A stretch of DNA of 64,000 nucleotides, taken from Cystobasidiopsis lactophilus. Taxonomy: Eukaryota; Basidiomycota; Agaricostilbomycetes; Agaricostilbales; Chionosphaeraceae. A program made the translations under genes and the position numbers. Every line of letters starts with the position of its first letter. The stretch's first letter is position 1. Shown here piece after piece: positions 47,747-59,502 of the stretch. The notes below the pieces were generated by a model. It did not search any database. It saw only the letters and a list, made by a program, of their open reading frames with translations, and had not been told where the DNA came from. The stretch is from positions 190,595 to 254,594 of the forward strand of contig BCIO01000007.1 of the NCBI GenBank assembly GCA_001599975.1, in the 5' to 3' direction.

Positions 47747-48127
47747 GTCGGCCTCCGGCAGTTATTTGTCGAGAGTGAAATTGCCCCAAACTCTGGCTGG
47801 AAGCGGGCCGGAAAACGATTCCGTCGCGACATTTCCGACGACCCTCAAAAAGGTACTGTGCAGTGTGGATGGAGGATGGTCCACATCAATTGCAGATTGC
47901 TACATAGACCCAGAGGAGAGTTCAGGGGCGCGAGGGCCGCATGGGCGGACAGGTGTTGAACACATCGCGCCGTCTAATTGGCGGCAGTTGCGCAGGTTGA
48001 CTTTGGCCGCCGAAGCTGCTGCAATGCAACAGTACGCCGTGCGTGCGATGCAGCCAAGAATCCTGCAGCTCTGAAGATTGAGCCCGTAGGCGGGCCCAAG
48101 GCAGCCCATCGTGAGCTCCCAGCTTGT
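47747..48127. promoter_or_regulatory. 5' region of the CoA-transferase gene
   Basis: 380 bp between the CoA-transferase start and the stop of the next minus-strand gene; it must hold the promoter. No specific element seen. Confidence 0.4.
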
Positions 48128-49292
48128 TCACTTGGACTTGACGGAGTCGATCTTGAATGAGTTGCCGAGGAAGGAATCCACAGCCCAGATCGGTACGTAG
48201 GGGAAAACCCAGCGATAGAGCCAGGAGCTCTGGGCACCGCGCAAATGCTAAATCAAAGCACAATGGTCAACGAGACCGACGCTCACCTCGCCCGCATACA
48301 CGTAAGGAGCCGGTTTAGGTTTGATGAGCTGGGGGACCACGATCTCCGCAAACTGCTCGCAGTTGGTTGCACCCTCCTTCAAAAGGCGTGCGTCGGCGGA
48401 TGCTGTCTCCCGTCTCAATTCCCGCAACAACAACATGATGGCGTTGGGCCCACCTTCAAAGGCCTCCGAAAGGTTCGCGTACAGCGATTGCGGGTTGTCT
48501 CTGCCGAATTCTTGCTCGGAGCGGGCCCAGTTGCTCCGGATCGCACCGGGCGCCAGAACACACACGTTGATGCCAAACGGTCGAAGCTCGAGGCGGAGAC
48601 CGTCAGATAGACCATGGACCGCATACTTTGTCGACGCGTAAACTGCCTGCCATGGCGAAGCCCGAGTTCCCGCCACCGAGCCAAGGTTGACAATTGTTCC
48701 CTTCTTTTGGGCGACCATGAGCGGCGCAAAACTTTGAATGGTGGACACAAGGCTAGAGGTAAAATCAGTAACAAGGCGCAAGCGGGGGGAGAGGGATAAG
48801 CACCCGAAAACGTTGGTTTCGTAAACTCTTCGCACCTCGTCCAAATCCACTTCAACGACTGGTTCGATTGTGCCATATCCCGCGTTACAAACAAGGAGAT
48901 CCAACTGGCCACCTGAAGATGTCTTGTATTCTTGCAACAATCGCTTCATGTCGCTTTTGTTGGTGATGTCGCCGACCAGAATGGTAGCTCCCCGGGCCTT
49001 GAGGTCGCCCGCTTTGGACTCCACGCCGCGCACAGTGCCATACACCTGGAAGAGCTCATCAATGAGGGGCCAGGCGTGAAGACGGATGGGCGCGTGCCTT
49101 GAAATTCCTTTTCAGCAGCGCTACATATCGCCACTTTCAACGGAATGCGCTGCGGGCAGAAAGTTGCGTTACCTACAAACTGCAAGCCAATAGCCGATGC
49201 CTGAACGGTCATTCACGATCAAACATGCAAATGTATTCAGACAGCGACCACGGACCGCCTTGCGTGCAGCCGGTTATCAGGGCAGCAGGCAT
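48128..49292 (-). CDS. SDR, Ayr1-like (1-acyl-DHAP reductase type)
   Basis: NADPH-dependent short-chain reductase. Start MPAALITGCTQGG at 49292; after one intron the cofactor motif completes as GCTQGGIGYWLA. The large exon reads VYGTVRGVESKAGDLKARGA, LDLLVCNAGYGTIEPVVEVD, GTIVNLGSVAGTRASPWQAV with active site YASTKYAVHGLSDGL, and INVCVLAPGAIRSN. A last exon after a GTGAGC donor gives SSWLYRWVFPYVPIWAVDSF to SVKSK, stop at 48128; this hydrophobic end recalls the membrane-associated Ayr1 tail (lipid droplets/ER). The second to third exon junction near 49090-49200 is unresolved. Confidence 0.8.
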
Positions 49293-49750
49293 GGTACCGA
49301 TAGCTCGATGTCTGAGCAAAGTGAGGCGAGGCTGCGAGCAGGATAGGCTCAGAGCGCGGCGGCCAAGTTTAAGACTCCAAAGAACGCGGCCGGATATGCG
49401 CCGGGACTGGACCTGGGCGACCTTGTTGTAAGTTGCTTTTGGAAGCGGCTACAACGTCTGAACCTGTCGCGCACGGCTGTAGTGTTGAGCCTGACTCGGC
49501 CGTGACTTGGCAAAAAGCGAGCGGCTCACGGAAAGGCGGGAAAGCCAAGACGCCGCCCGCTCAGCCGGCCAGGCTCTGCCGAAGGCAGGGCCCTGCTGCC
49601 TAAGCAAGCATCATCATTGCCAAACCGCGTGCGGAGGTCTCAACCCCGGAAAACATAGCCGCGTGCCCCACAAAAGCGGCTCCTTTTCCCGACCCCATAC
49701 CCCAGGTTTTCTTCTAATTCTTGCCTCTCTTCCTCATCAAGGTACCTGCC
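49293..49750. promoter_or_regulatory. Shared 5' region, Ayr1-like reductase and sugar transporter
   Basis: 458 bp between divergent starts. No recognised site. Confidence 0.4.
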
Positions 49751-51697
49751 ATGTCCCAAACGCAGTCGGTGGAGAAGACGGACAGCATGCATCTCGAGGC
49801 CAACGCGAATGCGCTGCAACACGCGCACGAGGTCGCCAACTCGACGCGTACCCTGAACAGACGCCTCGTTGGTTTCCGCCTTTGCTGCTCTTACACCTGG
49901 TCTAAATAGCCACACACAGGTTCTCACTATCTTGTGGGGTTCTATTGGCGCCTTCGGTCTGTTTACGAATTTTGCCACCCTGTTGTTGCAAGGCTGACTT
50001 CCGCCTCAGTCACCGGCTGGTCCAACAACATCATCGGCACCACCCTCGGCCAGCCCAGCTTCCTGGAATATTTCGATTGGGCCGGCCTCAGCGACCCCAC
50101 AGGCTTTACGGGCGCAGTCGTTGCCCTGTTCCACGTCGGTAAGCTGCAACGCGTGCTTTTTGCGATGCCAATTCTCATGTGCTGTTCTTCTACAGGTGGT
50201 GTGGTTGGTCTTGTCGCCCAGTCCTGGGTCAACGACAAGTACGGCCGCAAGACTGGCATCCTCTTCACCTCCATCGTCTCCATCATCGGTCAAGCTCTCT
50301 CGGGCGGTTGTGCCAAGAACCACGGGATGCTGCTCTTTGCACGTTTTGTCACTGGTTTTGGTGGATGTACGTTTCCGTTTTTTTTTTCCGTCGGCGAGAG
50401 GTCCTGATCAAGCTGCTGCAGGGCCAAGCTGCATGTGCTCGATCATCTACTGCTCCGAAATGGCCATTGCAGAGACTCGCGGGTTCCTTGCTGGCGTCGT
50501 CGGCTTCTCCATTGGGCTCGGATATGCTGTCACATGTGAGCTTGCTGATTCTCCTTCTGCCAAGCAATCTCTCAACGAGCATTACCTTGTAACAGCATGG
50601 GCGGGGTGCGGTTTCTATCACGTCGACATCAACAACACGTGGCGCGTCCCCATCTTGATGGGCATCTTCTTCCCGCTTTTCTGGATCGCCTTCCTGCCCT
50701 TTGTCGACGAATCCCCTCGGTGGCTCGCTACTCAAGGTCGCTACGAGGAGATGCGCGCAGTTGTTCGACGTATGCACCTCAACGTCGAAGATCCCAGCGA
50801 CGTGTATGCGGACGCCGAGGCGGCCCAGCTCCAGGCACAAGCAGAGATGGACAAGACGCTCCCCAGCTCGTGGCTGCACCTCCTTCAAACCAAAGGCAAC
50901 AGACGCCGTATCGCCTACGTCCTTCTGGCGGTCTCGGGTCAGATGTGCACCGGCGTTCAGGCCATTTTGGCTTTCGGCCCGTCTCTCTACTCCAGCTTGG
51001 GCTATGACACCAGCCAGCAACTCTTCTTCTCTGCCGGATTCAACACTATCTCTCCCCTTGAATCGCTGATCATGATGTACCTTTGCGATCGCCTTGGCCG
51101 CAAGATCATGATTGCCACCTGCCCTCTCGGCTCGGCCGTCTGCCTCTTCATCTACTCTGGTCTGGTTGCTGTGTACGCCAACTCTGACAACCAAGGTACG
51201 GGGTTTCTTTCCTCTATGTTTCGACTCGGTCACTGAGCCTTTCTGTTCTCAGCCGGCAAGGCCGCCGCAGTCGCCTTCTTGTTCATCTTCTTCGCCGTCT
51301 ACCTGTTCATCGAAGTCGGTGAGCACACTCTTCCCTTTGCCTCAGACTCCCACTCAAGTTTGCTGCCCCAGCCGTTTTCGTCTTCATCGGCGAGATCTTC
51401 CCCACGAGGACGCGCGCCAAGGGTGTCACCATCGGCATCGGCGGCATCGCCGTCCATTCCATCTGGACGACCGTTGCGACTCCGAGCGGTCTTGCCGCGT
51501 GGGGCTACAAGTTCATCTTCGTCTTCGCCGTGTTGTCTGTCATCTTTGGCGTCCTCATCGTCATCTTCTTCCCCGAAACCAAGAAGGTGCCTCTGGAGCA
51601 GATCGCGAAGATCCTCGGAGAGGAAAATGAAATCGGTATCGCGCATGGCTATGCCGACAACACTGTCCACAGCGACAAATCCGAGTTGGCGCGTTAA
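49751..51697 (+). CDS. MFS sugar transporter
   Basis: Twelve-helix transporter of the sugar porter family at the plasma membrane. Start MSQTQSVEKTDSMHLEANAN at 49751. Motifs across short introns: VVGLVAQSWVNDKYGRKTG (the D-x-x-GRK loop between helices 2 and 3), LLFARFVTGFGG, TRGFLAGVVGFSIGLGYAV, FLPFVDESPRWLATQGRYEE (PESPRWL-type), QMCTGVQAILAFGPSLY (QxxxGxQ-type, helix 7), LCDRLGRKIMI and VFIGEIFPTRTRAKGVTIG, then FFPETKKVPLEQI (PETK). Ends SDKSELAR at 51697. At least eight exons. Substrate cannot be assigned; hexose or another polyol fits. Confidence 0.92.
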
Positions 51698-52067
51698 TTT
51701 CTATCAGTTTTAGGATGGGTTGCTCGGGATGTATGGAATGACATGGCGCCTTGCCAAACACAAGCTTGCAGTTACCTTTCATCCTGAGACCCAACAAAGA
51801 ACATCGAATTCAAGAGGCCACAGTCCGACTTCGACGTCCATATGATGTGGCAGGGATATCATAGCGGTGTAAGAACAAAAGTATGCCAAGTTTATCGCTA
51901 AAGTCGCTCCGCGCCGTTTTGTATTGTGCCTAGATGTGGCGAACCCTGTTTGCCCCCGGCGCATCCCGTTTCGAATAAGTTCCCCACACAGCCAACCAAC
52001 CTCGTCCCAGACATGTTCTTCGCACAGGTTTGGGCCTGAACTTGCACTTTCTTTCGACAGAGAGAGA

Positions 52068-52107
52068 GGGGGGGGGGGGGGGGAGGGGGGGGGGGGGGGA
52101 GGAGGGG
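52068..52107 (+). repeat. Poly-G tract
   Basis: 40 bp with runs of 16, 15, 2 and 4 G separated by single A on the plus strand, preceded by GA repeats. Strong potential for G-quadruplex formation. Confidence 0.95.
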
Positions 52108-52330
52108 CAGGTAGACGAGGACAAGATAAATTAGAGCAGACACTGACCTGAATTATCTATCGACCTGGAACGGGGCAAGTGCACAAAGCTGGGGCCATCC
52201 GGACTTGAGAATACACCTTGCAACGTCGGTCAAAGACACTTATCTGGATCAAAGGCAAGCTACAAGCCTGGCGACGGGCGAAATGGATTGGATTGGGAAA
52301 CAGACAGAGGAAGGCACAAGCAAAGGGGAG

Positions 52331-52387
52331 GGGGAAGGGAAGGGAAGGGAAGGGAAGGGAAGGGAAGGGAAGGGAAGGGAAGGGAAG
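52331..52387 (+). repeat. (GGGAA)n pentanucleotide microsatellite
   Basis: About eleven perfect GGGAA units. Each carries a G3 run, so this tract too could form G-quadruplexes on the plus strand. Confidence 0.95.
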
Positions 52388-52484
52388 AAGCGTGTGCAAG
52401 TCTTCAGGATCTGCACAGAGTGTATCGGCTTGCCCTTTGTCCTTGGCTTGTAGGAAGAATAGGAGAGCGAGACTAGGTAGCATC

Positions 52485-52892
52485 TCAATTGAGCAGCGAC
52501 ACCTCTAAAAAAACGGAATGGCACTCACGAGGCCGTCTTGTAGTCGAGTCGAGGACAAGTTGGAGCTGGCTAGATTTGTCGACTAACTGAGCCTGCTCGG
52601 ACATCTTCTTGAGCCAATGGTCTGACAAGCGCTTCGAGCTAGGTAGAAGCCTTACCGTGGGCAACGATGCGTAAGGCGTCCCTTCTGGTGCAATTGCGAT
52701 CTGGAAGAGCTCCTCTTGCAGCAGCAGCGGCTCGTGCTGCCACGTGGGAAAGCCAGTCGCATTGAAGGAGACCGCGCCTGCCGGCTGCCATGCGCTTGCC
52801 TGGCCATCCGTGCCCACCGATCGCTGCAGCAGCGCAATGTCGTCAAATGCTGCCACCAATCCAAGGCATGAGAGCAAAAGTAGGATCTCCAT
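52485..52892 (-). CDS. Signal-peptide protein, EMC10-like candidate (3' end unresolved)
   Basis: Start MEILLLLSCLGLVAAFDD at 52892, a signal peptide, then DIALLQRSVGTDGQASAWQP and GAVSFNATGFPTWQHEPLLL with ELFQIAIAPEGTPYASLPT. The pattern (an N-terminal beta-domain with short strands and a glycosylation site NAT) resembles subunit 10 of the ER membrane protein complex, which helps insert membrane proteins, but I cannot confirm this. A GTAAGG donor at about 52655 ends the exon. A later exon includes SEQAQLVDKSSQLQLVL, and further exons may lie downstream to about 52160. Stop and total length are not settled. Confidence 0.45.
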   Translation of the reverse strand: MEILLLLSCLGLVAAFDDIALLQRSVGTDGQASAWQPAGAVSFNATGFPTWQHEPLLLQEELFQIAIAPEGTPYASLPTVRLLPSSKRLSDHWLKKMSEQAQLVDKSSQLQLVLDSTTRRPRECHSVFLEVSLLN

Positions 52893-53091
52893 CTCGTCGT
52901 CTGGAGGCGAGAAATGCCGATGCCGAGAAATGGACGAGGACCAACGTGACCTCGATCGCATGCTGGCCTTTCGGTCTCGGCATCGTATTGGTGAGAGTCA
53001 AGCGGATAAAGTTCATTGTACAAGGTAAAGGGACGTAAAGGGGAAGAAGCAGCCAAAGCGATGAAGAGCACCAGATTGATCGCCGAGAGAG

Positions 53092-54110
53092 TCACGCCTC
53101 AATCAGTTGCATAGCCAAATAGCCTTCAACGAAGGCCTTGGCCTCTCCTCCCGAAGGCAAAGTGGGCAGTCCCGAAGGCACACCATCGACCTGTGGATCA
53201 TCCTCCTCTTTGAGCTCCCGTTAACCTCCACGAATGTTGCCCAAGATCGCTTGGCGAAGATGCCACCGGAGGTGCGCATCGAGANGGCGCTCGTGGGCGG
53301 GCACATCTTCTGGGTGAGGGAGAAACGCATGCCGAGGAAGGTCTCCGGCCTTGTCCTCTGCCGCCGCTCCGAAATAGACGATACGATAGTCGTCCTCCTT
53401 ACAGTTTGAATCTTCGAACTTGCCTGTGTCGCCATAAACAACTCACGTCGGAGTCAATGGCTAACGCATAAGTGTCGAAGTGGCTGTGGTGGTCCATTTT
53501 CATGAAGAGGTCGTTCTGCACCGAGTTGCACGGGTGGCCAAATGGATATTGGGTGTCTTGAAGCGAATTGGGTCATCTGTCCGATCACCATTTGTAAGAC
53601 AAAGAAATCAGGATAGCTTCTGAGTGACTCACAGCATCAGGATTCGTTAGCGGGATGATGTGAGCGGCTTGGTGGGCCAGGGAATCCAGCTTACTTCGCC
53701 AAACTTCGCCAGAATTAAGCAGCGCAGGTCACGTTCTCGGACGCGAGTCGGAAGCCTTTTGGGGATGAGCCGAACTGCCTTGGGGTGGTTGGACTGTTGT
53801 TGATGTTGAGGTTTCGCGCGATGAAGGCTTCCGCCGTAGGCTCAGGGTCGAGGATGTTGTCTAGCAGGACTGTCAGATCAGCCAACAGCTTGCCTGAAAG
53901 AGGATAGACCTTACCTTGAGGGTCAACGAGAACATATTCGCCGAGCTCCAAATGTCTCTCTCCAGCCAACTCGACATTGTCTTTCACCAGCCTCCACCCG
54001 GCTGGTAAGCTCGGAAAGACGATCTCCAAGTATCTCTTGAAGCGGTTGGCGGGCCACGGGGAGCGCAAGGAGTGAAAGACACCTGTCGTGAGCAATATCA
54101 TAACGAGCAT
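53092..54110 (-). CDS. HNH nuclease domain protein (basidiomycete type)
   Basis: Predicted HNH-fold nuclease of a family widespread in this phylum, role unknown. Reading right to left: LPAGWRLVKDNVELAGERHL and LGEYVLVDPQ, EAFIARNLNINNSP, RVRERDLRCLILAKFGE, DSLAHQAAHIIPLTNPDA (first conserved His region), GHPCNSVQNDLFMKMDHHSH with FDTYALAIDSD (the Asn-His part) and DDYRIVYFGAAAED. An in-frame TAA at 53221-53223 follows ILGNIRGG, yet the same frame continues with protein-like sequence to a stop at 53092. The region holds ambiguous bases (53285, 54143, 54254 and others), so the stop may be an artefact. The true start, possibly in an exon at 54170-54350, is unresolved. Confidence 0.6.
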
Positions 54111-54534
54111 CAGATTCTGATGCCGCCAGGCGTACCCGCGATNGTTTCGCTGTGTGAGTCATCACATACAGATTCCGACTGAGGCCTTGCGATGTTTAGC
54201 CCGCCATTCTCAAGCGCGAAGGTTGTCAAGCTCCAATAGGGTGGTCGCCCACTNGCGAGCGCAACTTGNGACCACCACANGTCATTTTGGAGTCGGGAGT
54301 CTTCCGAACCTCGGCCCGGCCCAAGTCGCCAGACCACTGTCTGCGCTCGCACATCGACTTCACGAACAGCGAATCACTTTGCGAGGCTCTAAGAGGCTGG
54401 CATAGATCGTTCGTTACCAGAAATAGCGCCGGGGCACCTATAAAGCGACTTCCAGCTCAGCTCGACCCACCAAAAAGTGCTTCAACTTTTAGAGTCGTTT
54501 TGCAGCCCTGCACCCTTATTCTGAATCGACCAAT

Positions 54535-55796
54535 ATGACTGGAGTTAAGCTAACTGCTGCTAGATGTAAGGATCGAGTCTGCAAATGCAAATGCTGGCCC
54601 GCTATCTGACTATCACCTCTAGACGGGAAGGATAAGGTAAAACGTCATGCCAAAGTCCTGCCGTTGATTCCGGCTGATAGCAGTCGTTCTCTATAGGTTC
54701 GAGTGTTCAGAGTCGTCAGGGAAGGCCCCGAGCAAAAGGTCGCCGAGTACACTGTGTGAGCATTGACCCGAAGCCAACACTTCCCGAAATCCGAGTAGGA
54801 TTTGACGAGTGCCTCAGCTGCGCTCTCTTGGAAGGCGACATCGAAACCAGCTACACCCAATCTGACAATACCGTGATTGTGGCCACCGATTCCATCAAGA
54901 ACACTGTCTACATCAAAGCGAAGGAGTCGCCCAACGTTTTGCAGCCCGAGACTTTCGCTCTCGAGATTGGCACCCACTTTGTGACCACCTACCCACACAT
55001 CCACAAGGCTTTCATCGATATCATCCAGCACAAGTGGACCCGACTGTCTGTTGACGGCAAGCCCCATCCTCACTCTTTCATCCGAGACGGAGAAGACACC
55101 CGCGTGATCTCTGCCGAGGTGGATGGCACCGCTGGAAAAGACAAAATCAGTGCCACTATCACTTCTGGTGAGTCGTGGATCCTTCTCGTCCTCGCGGATC
55201 TATATCAAACAGCGATCGCAAAGGCATCTCGAACCTGGTGGTGCTCAAAAGCTCAGGCAGCAACTTCGCCAACTTTCTCAGGGACGAATACACCACATTG
55301 GCAGGTGAGAAAAGCTCCCGCTGGAAAAAGAGGCAGCCTCGAATGCAAACTCGCAGAGGTGTCGGACCGCATCTTTTCGACCGCGGTGGATTGCAAATAC
55401 ACCATCAAACTGCCCGCCACCCCCCTCACTGCAGAGTCTGTGGGCAATTTGGGCGTGCCGTTTGAGCAAATAGCCCAATCGGCGCTCAAGATCACCCTCG
55501 ACACCTTTGCCACGCATGACAGCGCCAGCGTGCAGGCGACCATGTACAAGATGTCCGAGAGCATCATCGAGGCCAACAGCGACGTTATTGATGTTTCTTA
55601 CAGCCTGCCCAACAAGGTGAGATGCTCTCCACAGACGAGTTGAGGTCAAGCTAACTCCATCCCTTCCAAGCACTACTTCGCTGTCGATCTGAGCTATTGG
55701 AAGGGCACCAAGAACTTGCTTGTTGGCGATGCCGAGGTCTACATGCCTGTGGCCGCCCCCTCCGGCCTTATCACGGCCACCGTCACTCGCGCTTGA
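54535..55796 (+). CDS. Urate oxidase (uricase)
   Basis: Oxidises urate to 5-hydroxyisourate in purine breakdown. Start MTGVKLTAAR at 54535, then YGKDKVRVFRVVREGPEQKV and, past an intron, LLEGDIETSYTQSDNTVIVA with TDSIKNTVYIKAKE (the family's T-x-x-x-K-N region) and FALEIGTHFVTTYPHIHKA. Further exons: LVVLKSSGSNFANFLRDEYT (SGF/SGS-type uricase motif), RIFSTAVDCKYTIK, VQATMYKMSESIIEANSDVI and HYFAVDLSYWKGTKN. Ends LITATVTRA at 55796. Length fits the family. Uricases are usually peroxisomal with a C-terminal SKL-like signal; here the last three residues are TRA, so location is open. Confidence 0.93.
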
Positions 55797-55960
55797 AAGC
55801 CATTCAATCCCGTCTCATAGAATTTGCATACTTTAGTCTACATTCAACCTTATTAATTCGATAGTTCTGTCATAGCGATACACGCATGATGATGATAATG
55901 CAAGGATGATCTCGTATCAACGCTAAAAGTGAAATGTCTTGGTAGTGGAGGCCAACCCTC

Positions 55961-58900
55961 CTAGGGACCATATCCGTTCGGCTGCGAGTCCGAGTGAAAG
56001 CTATTTGGGCCATTCGTGCTGACGGTGGCCATGTCCACCATCTCGGTGTCAAACGTGGGAATGGTCTCCTTCTTGTACTCTTCATTCGTGACTGTGGCGA
56101 CGTCGACCATTTCGGTGTCGACCATCGAAGTATCCTTCTCCTTTGACTCTTCTGGCGGTGGCGGTGGAGCCCCTTCTTCTGGTTCTGGAGGTGGTGGTGG
56201 CGGGGCCATGAAGAGGGCGGCGTCCACAGCTTCGAGAGCCGCCTGGGTTTGGGCGTCCGAGATCAAGGCCGAAGCGACGACGCTGGGCGTGTCCTCAGCT
56301 TCGTCTTCGCTCTCTTCATCGTCCTCCTCTTCCGGTTCCTCCGCTTCCGCTTCGTCGTCGCCGTTCATCTCTTTGAGCACGTCCGCCTCTTCTTGCAAAC
56401 CGCCGACAAAGTTTTCGTCGCCGTTTGGCTCGACAGAAGCCATGGTCGCCGTGCTGGCAGCGGTGCTGGGCGTAGGCGGTTCAGATGTGGTGGCAATAGG
56501 GGAGGAAGTTGGGTCAGCAGCCTTGCTCGGGCTGGCGGACGAGGCGCCAGAGGTGCCGTTTGGCTTGGACTTGGACGAGCTGGCCTTAACGCCCGGAGGG
56601 AGGACGCCAGGTTTCAGACCCTTCCTCGTCAACAGTTTGGTGATGAACGACTTGACAAAGCTCTTGATGCGCGCCTCTTGCTCCGGCGTAACCGACTTGT
56701 AGACCGCCGCCTGGAAGCTATCGCGCTTCTTCTCCTTGTCCACAAGCAAGGTGGTGAGCTGTTGAGGACCATGTTAAGTCTCTTATTCCTCAAGACGAGA
56801 AAGGCGACGCAGTTGCTCACCTCTTTGGCTCGACTCTTGAACTGATCGCGGGTTAAACAGCCTTGGGTGTACTTGCTGACCAACCGGACGACGATGGGCG
56901 AGTAGAGCTTGACGAGGCGCTTCTCCTTGGCGACAAGGTCCTTCTCCGCCGTCTTCTTGGCCTTCGCTTCCGCCTTAGCCTTCCGCCGCGCCTCACGGGC
57001 GGCCCGCTTCGCCGTCTGGTCCTGCTCTGCCAAGGCTTCCGCCTGCTTCGCCTCCAAAGCCGCTTTGATGGCGTTCGCCTTGTCCATCTGCGCCTTGGTG
57101 CGCTCGACAATGTCGGTAACCGAAGCGGTGGTGCGCTTGGCGACGTAGGCCGCCTCGATCTTGTCCGCCTCGGCTTGGGTGGGCAAGGCCCATCTCGAAT
57201 CGCGCGACTTGACATGGTAGTAGTAGATGCGGTGGTCCGGGCTGTGGCCCACGTTCCAGCCGTCCGGCAAGCCGGCGGCTTTGGCCCGTTGCAAGGGCGT
57301 CAGCTTGGTGTCCTCCTTCGAGCCTTCTGGCCGCACAAAGTTGGTGTTGATGACGTTCTGCACCATCTCGTCCAGATGCAAGCGCTTGTTGGCGAACAGC
57401 GACTCGCCAATCTCCTCGCGCAGCCGCTTCAAGTTGACCTTGCCGTCCTCGTCAGTGGCGTTCTGTGCGCAGACGCATCATTCAACATGACTACAGGGGA
57501 CATGAGGGGAGAGCGTCACTCACCTCGAGAGCCCTGGGAATCCGGTAGCCCAGATCCAAGTCGCCCCAGCTGTCCAAGAGCTGCTGGGCGAGCACCCGAA
57601 CCTCGGCCTCCTTGGAGTGATCGACGACGCGGATGAGCTGCTCCTCGATGTTTGTACTGGTGATCTTGTTGCGGGTGATGACGGGCCACTTGCCAAGGCA
57701 CTGTAGGACGGGCAGGATGATGCCAAGGTGATCGTCGAAGTGCTCGTCGACGAGCATGGCCATGAGTGAGAAGCCGCGGAGGCGCATGAGCTGTGACTGG
57801 ACAGCCACATCGTTGGTCTTGATAATGCGCTCCATGAGCATGGAGAGAATACGCTTGTTGGTAGCTGCTTGGCGCAAGGCTGAAGCCACCTTGGGCGCAT
57901 CGTCCAGCACGATCGGTTTCAGGTCCGGCTGTGAGCATAGAGAGCTGAGTGAACATCGCTTATGAGTATAAAAAGGCAGCCGCCACGCACAATGTAATCC
58001 TCGCCGAGCTTGAGGCCCTTCTTCTTGATGCTACCTTTGAGGCCGAGCGCTTCGACTTCCTCCGTGATGCCCAGTGCTGTAAGGGGCGATGACCTCTATT
58101 CAGAAATCAGAGTACTGAAAACAGGGAAGGAGACCCACCATCGAGGTAGAGGTCGTCCATGTTGCCGAGGTCGGTTTGGGTCTTGCCACCGATGTAGCCA
58201 ATGCAGTTCGGCTCGCCGCAATAACAGTCTTGCGCTTCGTGTCTGTGCATAAGCACGCCAAATGAGACCGTCGTGATCGTTGGGCAGGAGGAAAGCCACG
58301 CACCCATATCGATCGACGTTATAATTAAAGGTTAGTTCCTCGCCGTAGACGATGCGGCGCTTGGTGAAGATGGCCATGCGCATCTTCTTGCCGACGACCC
58401 ACTTGGAGACGTAGCAATTGGGGTTGCAAGAGTGGTTCAAAAAGCGACCGCGCCCGCCCTTCTTGGTGGCATCGATGTACTGTTGGCCGAGGCGAATAAT
58501 GAATCAATTCTTCTGCCAAGTTGATCAAGGTAGGGCTCGAACGAACCTCGTCTTTCTGCAGGGCCATAAAGTAGAAGTGCTTGATGCCAGAGCCGGAGTA
58601 TTGCTGCATGCGGCGGACAAAGTTGTTCTGCGCGATGATCTCGCCCACGTACTCGGTCACCAGCGTATCTCTGTTCGCCACCCAATTTTCTTGAGCCACT
58701 GGAGAAGAGCAACAGTGGGGGAAAAGAGACAAACGGTGCCAGCTCAGACAAGGCCATCATGCCGTAGCCCTTGCGCTCGGTTTGGATGATCCGGGTCGGT
58801 GCGTATTGCTTCCGCTGCATCCTGTGGCGATTGTCCCGAAGGTGCTAAGACCTCCACAAAATGTCTAAACACAAGCAACTAGGCAACGCACCTCTGGTTC

Positions 58901-59502
58901 TGGCAGTGGGAGCCGCATCGGCACTCGCCGGGCGGGCATTCGACCTGGGTGAGCCGGTTGATGCAGTCGCTGTCCTCGCCGCACGCCTGCTTCTTCGGGT
59001 TTCCGCCTGTGTGACCAAGCTCCCAGCAATAAGACCATGCTTAAAGTCGTATTGCGAGGGACGGGCGCACCGGGTTCGTATTTGCAGTCGCAGGCGAACG
59101 AGTCCTCTTGCTGGCGGGCCGCACCGATGTGCTTGTTCTGAAATATGTTCTCCGAGATCTCGATGAAGCTGTCCATGGCCTGCGTACTGCCATCAGCTAG
59201 CTGCTAGTGACCAGGGCAGGCGGGCGGCGCACCTCGCGCTCGGCCTCTTTGAGGTGGGTAACGAGCTGGGCCTCGAAGCGAAACTGCTCCCGCTTGGCCG
59301 GCGACTTCCTGGGCGGGCCAGAGTTGGAGGTCACAGGCTTGCGCTCTGCCTCGGGGGACTTGGTCGGGCTGCGGAGCACAAGCGAGGGCGACGGCTTGGG
59401 CTCGGCGAGGACGAGCGGCTTCGACTTGACCAAAGACGCTTCGAACTCGTCGCCGTAGAGCAGCTTGGCCAGCGCCACGTCGTCCTTGTCCTCCTCCTTC
59501 AT
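55961..59502 (-). CDS. SET2: Histone H3-K36 methyltransferase Set2
   Basis: Methylates H3 Lys36 during Pol II elongation. Start [20 protein letters not shown] at about 59502; an upstream exon cannot be excluded. In order: [17 protein letters not shown] and AWS Cys cluster ([17 protein letters not shown]), SET domain ([63 protein letters not shown]), post-[17 protein letters not shown], a TFIIS N-terminal-like helical region (57490-57910), WW domain ([20 protein letters not shown] with SRWALP) and the SRI domain that binds phosphorylated Pol II ([18 protein letters not shown], 56620-56900). The C-terminal tail is unusually long, acidic and then proline-rich (56000-56450). About ten exons. Every catalytic motif is intact. 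Confidence 0.93.

Larger units (their letters stand above)
51698..52484. other. Intergenic with low-complexity tracts
   Basis: 3' flank of the transporter. Contains the G-rich and (GGGAA)n tracts listed separately. The 3' end of the next minus-strand gene may reach into the right half of this stretch. Confidence 0.5.

Noticed and set aside
50349-51233. 294-codon minus-strand open frame
   Set aside because: Antisense to the MFS transporter.
56016-57636. Plus-strand open frames, Ser-, Gly- or Leu-rich
   Set aside because: Complement of the acidic and basic parts of Set2; composition is what the complement predicts.
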